A program made the translations under genes and the position numbers. The notes beneath the pieces were generated by a model. The model was not told where the DNA came from. It searched no databases and saw nothing but the letters and a program-made list of their open reading frames with translations. From Lethocerus indicus (taxonomy: Eukaryota > Arthropoda > Insecta > Hemiptera > Belostomatidae), in NCBI GenBank assembly GCA_019843655.1, contig JACDQD010000107.1:522501-586500 (forward strand): DNA of 64,000 nucleotides. The letters run 5' to 3'. This document shows positions 35,301 through 48,800 of this stretch, piece by piece; the first letter of the stretch is position 1; each line of letters opens with the position of its first letter.

Positions 35301-37126
35301 ACCAAAAGTCCTCGTATACTTTCGTTTTTCCGTACACGTACAAAGCGGGCTCAAATGTGACCCCATTTTGAAAATTTACTTTAAATTCGTACATTTATTG
35401 TCATTTGACTTTCTGTAAATTTTCTTATATCATCCGATTGTTCAATTTTTTACCGCAGCTTATTTTTTACCGACAAAAATTCTTTACCTAACACGAAGTT
35501 TAGGTATTTTTCGCCATTTCTCCGACTGGAACCTAAGTTCTCTAAACTCCTTTGCAGCTAAATGATTTTGCAAATTATATTTCCTTTTTTACGAGAAATC
35601 AACGTCTATTTCGTAAGGGGGGTCAAATGCCCCCCCCCCCCCTACGGTAAGATTAGCGTTGAGAACAATTACATAAATTACATAATCGGTATTATTCCCC
35701 CCCCCCGGATTTAGACTAACGTTTCAGGTCCAAACAGTTCGTTTATTAGAAATTTCTGCCCTCTTTTAAAACCCCTAAATTTCGTTTTATAGCCGCAGAA
35801 AATATTTCTATGCAGACGACTAAATTCCGAACCGAACATGCTGAATTTCTTCCATAGTACGTGTCCGTATTTTAGACATTTTTCCCGTTAATTGGCCGCC
35901 GTTAACGGGGTGGGGACCTTGGTTTGTTAAAACGTCTATCAGCATAAAAAAGCCTATTAGGCCCGAGTCTAGTTTAGGGCCAATTTGTAACAAGTGCCAC
36001 TTAAAGTGCCACTTTTCGGCCGGAATTGTAATAGTCTTAACTTCGTCTTGACTTAAGAAGCAGTACCGATGACCGGCCGACACTATGGGCAGGTACAGAC
36101 GTTTTTTAGGTACGCGGACCTGTTTTACATCCTCCTTTTGGTACAGCCGAGCTTTCAGGTATATTTTCAGCCTATTAACGATCGAAAATCAATTCACAAA
36201 ACTAATTCATTTAATTGCTTAAAAAAGCAATTTCTTGAAAAAAATTTCAGTCCCTTAATTTCTGCTTTTGCTATAGTCAATTACACAGTACTGTCGCCGA
36301 TTCGGTCTATTCCTAGACCGATTTAAGTTGAATTATTTCATATCAAGTGTGGTCCCTAAACGTCTCAACGTCTCAATTGAACAGAACGATAAAATACGTA
36401 TTCGGGACAATAAATTTTTTTTGATAATTATTAGGTATACTCAAAAGTAATCGACATTTTGACTTTGGAATTCAATTTTATTTCGCCAAAAAGACAAAAA
36501 GAGACTGGCGTTTGATCGAATTCGTATTCTCGAAAATGCAAAACGGTTCGCGCTATTGCAGCCAAAATCTGCCCGAATGTCCGATTAAATAATCAACAGT
36601 ACGATAAAATATTATCAATTCCGATTAGGGGCGATAATCGCGTAATTGGGTGGCGTTTGAAAATAGTAAATATTTGAAAAATCGATCGGAGAGATTTTTC
36701 CTCCCTTCGCCAATCTCCGTCCTTGGAATTTCAACTTTCGATTAATCGTATCTGAAAATGTTAATCAGAGAAATTAACTACTAAAGGTCATAGCGCGGCG
36801 TTAAACGCGGAAAACTCGAGGAAATTAGATTTTAAACACCGTTCCGACCGAAGTTGGGCCCATTTTTGGCTCGTTTGTAAAGGAAGTTTTTTTCGAATTT
36901 TATTGTATTAAGGGGTACCCGAAAAGGGATAATCGCAACATTTTCACTTTGGAATTCGTTTTATTTTGCTAAATAAGAAATTTTAATCTACTATATATTC
37001 GCCGATATTATCACGACAACTCTCCGGCCGTTTTTCCGGAAAATTTTCGATTCCCCCCCCCTGTCTTTAAGAATTCCTCAAGACCGAAATATATCTTATC
37101 AAATTGTCGATTACTTTTGGGTACAC

Positions 37127-37185
<59 letters not shown>

Positions 37186-37307
37186 AAGGATTTATCGAAA
37201 ATATTGTAACAAATTTGGTGGGACCGTGTGACTTTTGGGGTCCTAAGAACTACCGCTTAGGCGGACCGAAATTACCAAAAAAAAAATTTCTGAATCAAAA
37301 CTCTATA

Positions 37308-37349
<42 letters not shown>

Positions 37350-37477
37350 AAGGGATTTATCGAAAATATTGTAACAAATTTGGTGGGACCGTGTGACTTT
37401 TGGGGTCCTAAGAACTACCGCTTAGGCGGACCGAAATTACCAAAAAAAAAAAAATTTCTGAATCAAAAACTCTATAG

Positions 37478-37521
<44 letters not shown>

Positions 37522-38821
37522 GGGATTTATCGAAAATATTGTAACAAATTTGGTGGGACCGTGTGACTTTTGGGGTCCTAAGAACTACCGCTTAGGCGGA
37601 CCGAAATTACCAAAAAAAAAAATTTCTGAATCAAAAACTCTATAGAAAAGAATTTTAAATACAACTATAATATCTGTCCAAACTTGTTTTCTACGTTCAG
37701 TGGTATTTATCCCTTAGTTGGAGGCAAGTCTTCCGATACAAATATACTAAATGTATTTATTTTCAATTTATTCAGACGTCGCATTCGGACGATTACTATG
37801 TCGGAGCCGTTGTCAGTTTTAAGCCCCGTTGGAAATCTTCGTCGTCGGACGTCTCGAACGTCGTGACGAACGTCGCGTCGTACGTCGAATACATCAGCCA
37901 CGGATCGCTGAATATGGTGAGTACGGAGTGTAGAAATTGTGAAAAAAACAGAAAAAACTAAAATATACGATTTCTGTTCAAAGAGTATAGGGAAATTTCG
38001 TAGAATCGTTTAAATATTTACGATAAGTTTCAAGGTGCAAGGCGAGCGGGCAATTTTGGACTTCACTCGCGCTAATTACCCGAGTTCGTGTATTTGCGAT
38101 AAATCTTTTATCTTGTCGAGTTTTCGGTTAGATTATTTAAAAGCCCAGTTCGGCGTTGAACGGAGGTTGATTTGAAAAAAATCCGTCAATATTCAAAACC
38201 GGCGTCTCACGTGGAAACCCGACTTAAAACGCGAAATTTCAAACTTTCAAAGACCCTATTCGTACTTTCCAACATTCAATGTTGATTGTTACAGCCATAT
38301 TGTATCGTATTTCAAGTGTGTTTTGTAGCGGGCAATTATTTATCTACGAAAACGATTTCGCCCCTTTAGTACTCGAAGAGAAAATATATCCATTCTAGCC
38401 ATCCATCCATCCATCCATATTTTCTACAATATCTATCCCCTCTATCTATGCATTCATTTATCCATTTTTATCGACGTTTCTAACAATGCACCACGATCAA
38501 CGACTATTGGGTGTACCCGAAAGTAATCAACAATCGAGATATTTCGGTCTTGAGGAGTTCCTCAAGAGGGGCGGGGGGGGTGGGGGGAGGGAAATCGAAA
38601 ATTTACCGGAAAAGTGGCCTGAGAGTTGATAATATTGGGTGAATATATAGTAGATTAATGATTAAAGTTACTTTTTTTATCGAAATAAAATAAATTCCAA
38701 AGTCAAAATGTCGATTACTTTCGGGTACCCCCCCAAATATATAAATACCCGTCTACCAATCAATTTGCCTATCTATTCGTTCATTTCTATATCTATCTTT
38801 CTATTCTACCCATTAATTGAG

Positions 38822-38871
<50 letters not shown>

Positions 38872-38959
38872 CACTCGCCTCTTAACAAAGGGCTTTGTCA
38901 AATCTCTATGTTGATGTTATGACTCATAATACCACTCGGGTTTCCGACCGCCCTTCTGA

Positions 38960-39016
<57 letters not shown>

Positions 39017-39745
39017 ACATGTCTAAACATGTAGTTTCGATCTATTCCCCAGATCTACACCCAGATTTCCAGAACCTCGCGAAAGGAACGCAGTTGTACG
39101 TACAACAATAGGATAATAGAACAATTATTATTGTTTTCAATAGGTTTTTTATTTATTTATTTTTTTTTTTATTTTATCGCACGACTAGGCGGACATAGTG
39201 GTGTTCCCCGAGAAAGGTCTTACAGGTGTCGAGGTCGACTACCCCCTGGAAATACAGGATATTGGGGGTAATCCATGCGATTCGACGGGAGGATGGCACA
39301 AGGTGAGCCGCTACAATATATATATATATATATAATACATAACAATAAATAGCATAAATAAATATATAACACCCCCTATAAACACGATATATTCTAGTTT
39401 TAAGTCAAACCAATAAGTATACCGTAGGTTGGTGATGTTTCTGTCTCCTCTCTCGCCGGTTCGGTCTTTCGCTAGACCGGTTTTTCGGCCGCTCGCCATC
39501 TTCAGTAGCGCGGTGTCAGTCACTTTACAGGCTTTTTGGGCATCAGACAGCACAAGTGAAAGTGACAGTGCAGTGAGGATGCCCCCAGGAAACAAGTCCA
39601 GAGTGCCGACAGTGACTGACACAGCGCTACTGAAGACGGGGCGAACGGCCGAAAAACCGGTCTAGCAAAAGAGACCGAACCGGCGAGAGAGGAGACAGAA
39701 ACACCACGAACCCACGGTATTCCAACCCCTCGCAGACCACAAAAC

Positions 39746-39802
<57 letters not shown>

Positions 39803-42800
39803 CCATGACGGAGAAAACTCCGCATACAACTCCTGTGAAACTCGCGTTAAACTTTAACATAGGAAGGTTGAAAAAAAGAGCAGGACATCTCTGAAAAGGC
39901 GGAAAGGGATAACGCAATTAAACAGTAAAAGAAGGACAAACTGGGATAACAGGAGAAAAAAACCCTGGAGGGCGACCCGGATTAGAGTCCCTGTAATCCA
40001 ACCTACATATTTTCATGTATCTCATATATCCCTTTCCTTTGTCTGGTTACAACGCGAATTATGTATTATATATATTGAATAATATGTTTCGGGGCACAAC
40101 CGTCGACCGAAATAAACATAGTCTCCATCGGAAGGGTTTTTTTCCCCTTTCTTTCTGTCCTTTACTGAATATTTTCAGCGGCGCTCTCGCTGAAGTTTCA
40201 TTTAGGATTGGGTTTCTAACAATGCCTTACGGGTATGCGTAGATATACGTTGCCGTATATACGCGCATAACGAGATAACGTGCGCACTGAAATCAGAATG
40301 TTTTCCAAGGACTCCAATCAGGATTTGGCGTTTTCTTGATTCAACGCCACATTTTTAAATTCAATATACCTGCGTGTCTCCTCTCGCCGGTTTGCTCTTT
40401 CGCCAGACCGGTTTCGGCCGCTCGCCGTCTTCAGTAGCGTCGCCACCAGAGTGCAAGAAGTGACAGCGACAGTGACAGTGAGGACGACCCACCGGAAAAC
40501 ATCCAAAGTGCCGAAAGTGACCGACACCAGAGACTGACAACGCTACTGAAGATGGCGAGCGGCCGAAACCGGTCTGGCGAAAGACCCCAAACCACAACAA
40601 ATCTACGGTGTTCCACCGCAATTTCCACGGGTAATTTTCTTCCGGGTTATATTAACAGAGTAAAGAAGGATATTTTCGCCGATGTTGTCGCTTAAGTTCA
40701 GTTCTGAACGCTGGTGAAAAACTTTCTTTTATAACCCCCTACCGAAGTTCGTAAACAAAGATCTCTCGGGGTTGTTAAACCATCCCCCCTCCCCTCCCCC
40801 GAAAACTGGTGTTTATATAGTTGTGTTAAAAATGACGTCTTCTGAGGGGAATATTGAAACTTTACGGCGCCGTCATCAATCTCAGCCGCCCCATATACGA
40901 TGTAATAACTTTCGACATGCGCCACGACGCTCCGGATACAGTTTCTGAAGATTTAAAGACCTCTCGTGGTGTATTATACAACAATACATCGCGTAGAAAT
41001 ACGTTGCGGTGGGTGGAGGGGGGAAATAATATACGCGGTATTTACGTTTGCCTAATTAATTTTTTTTTTTTAATTTATTTTTATAGCGCATCCAGCGCCC
41101 AATAAAATCACTCAGTGAACTCTTGTTTTATTCGAGGTATATGAATACCGGTAGTTGGTAGTATCTGAATCAAACGAACTCCCGCAGAACTAATTTGGAA
41201 ACCGGTCTTTAGCTAGACAGGTTTCAGTTTAGCTTCGCCATCGGTCGGTCGCTTGGACGTGTCTTTCGCCTAAATGGGGGCTTTACTGTCCGTACTTTTA
41301 ACGTCTCTGTCATCGCCTGTTCCGTACAGGAGAATACGTCCTCGTGAAAGGACACGGAGGACGTTATCCTGAAAGCAAGACTAATTATTTAAGTTCGGAT
41401 CCTTAACGCCGGGACCGATTTTCCCTTGCCGCAGGTGCTGTGGCTGTTGTCCTGTTCGGCGCAGAACCTGGGGGTCTACCTGGTGGTCAATCTGGACGAG
41501 GCGGCGGCTGACAACGCGACCTCCAGGAGTACCCACCTGGCGTTCGACAGGCGGGGCAACATCGTCGCCAAGTGAGTGACACTGCCTTGTTGTTATCTTA
41601 TCCCGGAAAATTCCAGATTGGAAATTTTCAAAATTCCGAATTTTCGGTATAAAAATTGAATAGAAATGTTTCTGTATGGAATAAAAAAGTGAAATGACTT
41701 GGAAAATGTAGAAAGGATGCGAAAAGGAGGGCGTTGTGGACAGAAATAATGAGATATCGGCATGCCCTTCCATAATCCTGTATTAAGGAAAGCGTTTTAA
41801 GGCGTTTCAAGGCGTTTCAAGGCGTTTCAAGGCGTTTCAAGGCGCTTCAAGGCGCTTCAAAGCGTTTCAAGGCGTTTCAAAGGCGTTTCAAAAGAGCGTT
41901 TCAAGGCGTTTCAAGGCGTTTCAAGGCGTTTCAAGGCGTTTCAAGGCGTTTCAAGGCGTTTCAAGGCGTTTCAAGGCGTTTCAAGGCGTTTCAAGGCGTT
42001 TCAAGGCGTTTCAAGGCGTTTCAAGGCGTTTCAAGGCGTTTCAAGGCGTTTCAAGGCGTTTCAAGAGCGTTCAAGAGCGTTTCAAAGGAGCGTTTCAAAG
42101 GCGTTTCAAAGGCGTTTCAAGGCGTTTCAAAGGCGTTTCAAAGTTTCAAGGCGTTTCAAGGCGTTTCAAAACGTTTCAAGGCGTTTCAAGGCGTTTCAAG
42201 GCGTTTCAAGGCGTTTCAAGGCGTTTCAAGGCGTTTCAAGGCGTTTCAAGGCGTTTCAAGGCGTTTCAAGGCGTTTCAAGGCGTTTCAAGGCGTTTCAAG
42301 GCGTTTTAAGGCGTTTTAAAGGCGTTTCAAGGCGTTTCAAGGCGTTTCAAGGCGTTTCAAGGCGTTTCAAGGCGTTTCAAGGCGTTTCAAGGCGTTTCAA
42401 GGCGTTTCAAGGCGTTTCAAGGCGTTTCAAGGCGTTTCAAGGCGTTTCAAGGCGTTTCAAGGCGTTTCAAGGCGTTTCAAGGCGTTTTAAGGCGTTTTAA
42501 GGCGTTTTAAGGCGTTTTAAGGCTTTTTAAGGTGTATTATTAATAAAAATACTTGGCAGGCACCCAAGACAGAGTTCCCTCTCGCTAACGAGACCACGAA
42601 TGGCCTAGAAAACTCAGTTGAATGAATAAACTGAAAAATATCAGTTTTTCAAAAAAGGAAAAATGATCTTTTACAATCAAATAACCGTATAACGGCTTTT
42701 ATATTCATCTGGAGTAGGACGAATGGGCTCGAACAATGGCCGTTTGTAACGTCTTCCCCTTTCCGACAGCGGGTGAACTTTCCACTCCCCGGCGCCCGGC

Positions 42801-45800
42801 TTTGTTCACTGGCCCCGCTTCTTGCCGTTCTGAAAGTTTCCTGAGTACTTGAACAATGAAAAGTTGCCGGAAACTTTCCCTGGCCCGGCGGGACGATAGC
42901 GCCCTCGGCCGAGAAGAATCTGTGTCCACAGAGTAATTTTTTTTTTTTACAGTTTTTACAGCGTACTTCGTCCGTGCGCACTCGAGTGCTGCTAATGACG
43001 ACGGAGTGTAAAATAATTTTACGATCTAACAATTCGGGAAAGACTGCAATAAAAGAAGGATTGACGGGGACGTCGCAGAGCAATTGGAATTCCTCCATTT
43101 TAGCCCCGTCAGAGTGGAGTATCCGGCTCGTACTCGTCCTCTAGGAATTGCTCTATTGTACTATATAATTTTCGAATTTAGAGCTCCCACTGCGTACTGA
43201 ATGCGGACAGAATTTCTCTTAAGTTTCAAATAACAAGAGATCTTTATTTTTCTTATTATATTTTTATTCCAATCACTCTGCGTTTATTCCTGCCCTAATG
43301 GCAACAATATCCAAGTGAAGAATGCTATTTCTATTGGAATTCTGTGCGTTGCAATGTAATTTGACCTTATCAGTCCGTGTTCACCGAGTATTTCTGTCCT
43401 ATACAATACAAAAAAAAAACTTTATTTTTCCAATGAATACAAATAGAGTATCGAGAAAAACGATATCCAAATAACGGTTCCTACATGCATTCCGGCCTAC
43501 GGGCCTTTCATTTATACACGTTTATATACTTAATTATTCAGATTTAGAGGCCACTTAAATTGTTCTACAATAATGATATTGATAATCGGGAAAATTAGTC
43601 AGACACTTTGCGCTGCACTTTGCGCCGCACTTTGCGCTTTGCACTTGCCACTTGGATTCCGCTAGACTGAACGCGAATCTAGGTACTATGAGAGGAGTGC
43701 TCCAAACGTCCAAATCATACCAATTTTGAAAAACAATTAATTAAGTATATATATATATATATATGTGTGTGTAGAAAGGCCCGTAGGCCGGAATGCATGT
43801 ATTAGTCAATATTTGTATATTATCGTTTTTCTATATTCTATGTATATTCGTTGAAAAATAAAGTAATTTCTATACAAAAGGTAGTAGGGTTCATTTTCAG
43901 AGCGACACTGTCCCCCCCCCCGCAAAGATGAATATTTTGTATCAGATTTTGATGAAATCTCGCTCTAATCTCTGTAAACGCTGGAGGGGCTTTTCCAGCG
44001 GTTTGTAGACGTTAAATTCGGTTGTTCCCCGCCTCAACGTCCTCTCTCTCTCTCTCTCTGTTCGTAGTTAATATGTCCGGTCAATATGTTACACCGTTAA
44101 TTCCAGCTTCAGCCCTCGAATGGATATACTAATAATTGCAGAAAGCCCACGTTGTGTGCCCGGCGCTTTATTGGCACGATTGGACTAATACAATTTCCGT
44201 TTTGATTAATTTCGTACTCCGGTTTCAATACCCTAGAGCTAGACCGGTTTCGGTTTCCCGGATTGTGGGGCATCATCATCATCCAGGTCTGCAGGATAAT
44301 GTCGCTGTGCGCTCTCTATCTTCCGGTAAATATATATTTTATTGTAGATATCGTGCGTTTATGTCTCCTCCAGGCGAGGAGTCTCATTAATAAATTTCAT
44401 TTTTGATAGAAGAAATTGACCGGTTGTTTCAGGACAGACATAAATGAAATATCTGTTGGACGACTGAAGCGACCAAAAATTACAAAAAAAATAAATAACT
44501 ATTCCCCCGGATTTGAAATAAATATCCCACCGTTCCCGCCGAATGTTAGTGATGTTTATAGAGTGTTTGATTTGGGGACTTCGAGCCGCGTGAACTTCTG
44601 GAACAAAATATGAAATTTTCTGTAGATGTTTCTGTCTCCTATTGCTAGAACCGTTTTCGGCCGCTCGCCATCTCCAGTGGCGCTGTTCTGGCACTTTGTA
44701 TGATTTGACTTTGGAACACCGCCACTGAGGATGGCGAGCCACCAGCCGAAACCGCAAGCGGTCCGCCGCAAATTCGGGGTATTGCGACCCCTCGCAGGCT
44801 TAAGTCTTTGTCGGATTATTGGTCACAAAAAAGGGGTTGGCGGGCGGAAGAGATTCCCCCGTTTCAAGTTTCAATAAATTTTAATCGTTCGGAATATAAA
44901 GTTACGGAAATGAATAATTGAATGATTTTCGGAACCGTCGTGGGGGTCAATAAGGGGCGAGGAAATAGGGGAAAAACAAATAACGCGTTTTTGCAATTTT
45001 TTTAAAGGAAATTGGGAAAGCTCCGTCCACCCGAATTGAACGGTCACCAGGCAGTATTGGAGTGTAAAAAACTGTAACAAATAAAATCTCCGATCGTAAT
45101 GAAAATAATGCGCTTTTAAAATTTGGCCAGTTTCGGCCGTTCGCCATCCTCGGTAGCTTCCGAGGATAAACTGATTCGTTCATTGTATTACCAGGTATTC
45201 TGCTGGCAGCCGAAATTACAGCTACTTCGATACCGACATGGGACTGAGGTTCGGACTCGCCTTCCAGGACGATCTCCTCGTCGACGGCGGCCCCTTCATG
45301 AGATTCCTCGAGGTCAACAACGTCACCCAGATCGCCGCGCCAGTCGCCCTCACAAATCGAATGCCGTTTCTCACAGGTTTCTACATATCTCTAGTGCAAA
45401 TGAGGTATGAGTGACTAACACCGCTACTGAAGACGGACTCACGTGGAATACCCCATACCCGACTGAAAGGAACCAAATCGTAAATCGTAAATTTGGACTG
45501 TCGAGACCTGTTTTGAAAAGGACATAAAGCTGTACTAAAACCGACACGGACGTACGGAATAGAACTATGCTGGGTTCCGGCGAGAAATCCAAAAATCGCT
45601 CGCATCCAAACGTTCCCGGTCAAAAGTCCTTCGTACCGTCCTTAATGCTCACCGGGTATGTTTTCTAATCCAAAATGACCTCAACATACCCCGACAATCG
45701 CGTTTCCTTAAATTCCATCCAAATCCACTCCTGTGTCCAGTCCCTATCCCCTTTTACCCGCCCGTTATCCGGCTTAAACGCCGCCGGCCCAGAGACTTTT

Positions 45801-48800
45801 TCTGTAGGCCGGATACAGGTCAAAAGTACCATCACTGGATGGATCAAAGAAGTGTAGCCAACAAATTTTCCGATATAATTTTACTCTTTTCCCTCTCTCT
45901 CTCTCTCTGGGAAGGTCTGCAGAGGCAGTGGTCGTGGTCCTATCTCTCGAACCGGGCGCTGTTGGCGGCCGGCCTCGTCGATACGGTGGAATCGATGGCC
46001 GGAAGCGGGCTCTACTGCGGAAGAGCCGGACCGCTGGAGTACACGATGGACTGGGTAAGGCGCGGTTCGATGCTGGTGCAGGCGGTGCCAAAACTGCCCA
46101 ATTCGACGATGCCCCACCTGCCGCAATACTGGGGTAAGGCCCAGCGTCATACCATTTACACAATCCAGGATTGAAAATGGTATTCGGTGCCGAAAGGGTG
46201 TTGGCAAATTTCAAGACGCACCTAACAGTACCACTTCTCTCGTGGTCGGCTCAAAAGACGTTTTCGTTTATGCAGAGAATGGTATAGAGCTATTAATAGT
46301 ACCGTAGTACCTCGGTGGCATCTTGTCGAGAGCCACTATAGTGGCCCGTAGTACCTCAGTGGCATCTTGTCGAGAGCCACTATAGTGGCCCGTAGTACCT
46401 CAGTGGCATCTTGTGGAGAGCCACTATAGTGGCCCTAGTACCTGAGTGCATCTTGTGAGAGCCACTATAGTGGCCCGTAGTACCTCAGTGGCATCTTGTC
46501 GAGAGCCACTATAGTGGCCCGTAGTACCTCAGTGGCATCTTGTCGAGAGCCACTATAGTGGCCCGTAGTACCTCAGTGGCATCTTATGGAAGGCCACTAT
46601 AGTGGCCCGTAGTACCTCAGTGGCATCTTGTCGAGAGCCACTATAGTGGCCCGTAGTACCTCAGTGGCATCTTGTCGAGAGCCACTATAGTGGCCCGTAG
46701 TACCTCAGTGGCATCTTGTCGAGAGCCACTATAGTGGCCCGTAGTACCACAGTTTGCATCTTATGGAGAGCCACTATAGTGGCCCGTAGTACCACAGTTT
46801 GCATCTTATGGAAGGCCACTATAGTGGCCCGTAGTAGCGAAAGGGTTAATTATTGGGCTGACAACTAAGTAATCGCGGAATTCGCCAACAACAACTGGTC
46901 TGTACAGATTTTTAAGTACGTCAACATCTTTGCACGGATGAGATTCTTCGACACGTCAATATTTGGTCCTTTCTGAAACATTCGAGGAGCGCTCCGGACG
47001 TCCGGTGGAGGTCGACGATGACCGAATAAGGGCCATTATTGATTCAACGAGGGACATTGCAGAGAAGCCGAATGTATCTTATACTTGCATTCGAAACCAT
47101 CTACGGCCTATCTGTGCAAAGATATTGACGCCACTTGTCGGTGAATTCCGCAATTACTCAGTTGTCAAGCCAATACATTTCCTCCGATTGGACACTTTTC
47201 CGAGACTTTTCCTGACTGAACGCTGCCGGTTGGGCGGCAGACCTGCCTCTGTCTCAGACCGGGGAAGTGGAGCGTACCAAACGGGAAGACGTAGAAGTGG
47301 AAGAACGCAGGCCTGGGAGGAGGAGGAGGAGGTGGTGGAGGAGCAGATGGAGGAGGAGTAGGAGTAGTAGGAGGAGGAGGAGGAGGAGGAGGCCGTTGAA
47401 CGGTAGGCGGGAGTCCGTGGCCAGGGTGGAAAGGGAAACACTCAGGGGATACACCACCAGACTACTGGATGTGACAGGGGAGCCTGAACAGCTCGCCAAC
47501 TCGGTCTACCTGGAGGCGCGCCTCGACCGAAACTTCACCCTCTGTCAAAACCAGACCTGCTGCCACTTCAACCTGTCTATAGTCACCAGGTAAAATCATC
47601 CCCCTAATTACCCTCGACCCGAGTAACTCTCTTCAACCCCCAAGGTAAACGCGGTAATTAATAATTTTTCGTAGTTATACAGACTTCGGAACAGCGTCCA
47701 ATTCCCCCCCCCCCAAAATCCCTTCAATATTCAATAAATTTAAGCGAATTTTAAATATTTCTAATATAAAATAGCTGTCAGCCTGCGATCTGGAACTGAT
47801 CTTCTACTTTTTCTCCTTGAATAACAAATGAGTTTAAATTAAATCTACGATTTATGACACTATTGTGACACTACAAGTGACTAACACAGCGCTACTGAAG
47901 ATGGCGAGCGGCCGAAACCGGTCTGGCAAAAGACCGAACTGGAGAGAGGAGACAGAAATACGACGAACCTACGGTATTCCAACCCCTCGCAGACCACAAA
48001 ACACGTATTTAACTCAGAAAATGTTATTTATTTATTAATTTAAGAAGGGGAAATATTAGGTGTTATTTATTGGAGTGGTAACCGATGAGAGTCTTTTACA
48101 GGTACGTGAAGGAGAAGGACAGTTTCGTGCTGGGCATGGACAGCCCCGAATGGGCGGACTACAGCCTGGGAGTGTACAGGGCGGTGGTGACGGACAGCGT
48201 ACAAGAAGTTGATGACTCGGCCAGGTACAGGGTGAGGAGGTGCGCGGTAGTCAGCTGCTCCATGAGGGAGGACCTGAGTTCGTGCGGCCTGCCGGCAGGC
48301 CTCAGGTACCGGCCTCAGGAGCGGCCCGACCGTGGCCTCCTGGAGGTCGGCAAGCTCCTCCACGTCTTCCGCCTGACTGCCTCCTTCGCCGGCAGGCCCA
48401 ACGTCTTCCTGCCGCTCACCAACCCGTCCGGTCCCCTGGTCCGCTCCTCGGACCTCCTCTTCGCCAATACATCGGCCACGTCCTCCATATCGCTCAACCG
48501 TTCCGTCCGCTCGGTCATCACCGCCGGAATCGAACTGCTCGAGCCGACGGACAGCCCTCCGACTCTGCCCTACGACGATGTCTGGACAACGGCCCCTTTC
48601 AATTACACCCGAGACCGTCGAGAGCACCTAATTTTTTAGTATCCAATTCTATTCGGAGAGAAGTCAAAACCGGTTCTCTAAGAAGAACCCATTCATTTTA
48701 GCATACCTAGAGAATAGATTTTATCGCTTTTAATAAATCTGTACTTCTCCTTAAAATTTTTAGTTCATTAAACCTACGATTTATGACACTGTGTGACGTA

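Noticed and set aside
35820..36140. Minus-strand frame of over 100 codons
   Set aside because: It is antisense to the signal-peptide exon of gene C, lacks an ATG at its start and has no splice sites. It could be a decayed repeat, but I cannot support it.
46302..46838. CRISPR-like regular array
   Set aside because: Units are contiguous with no unique spacers, and the context is an animal gene intron.
48067..48627. 186-codon minus-strand frame
   Set aside because: Antisense shadow of gene C exon 8 caused by GC-biased codon use.
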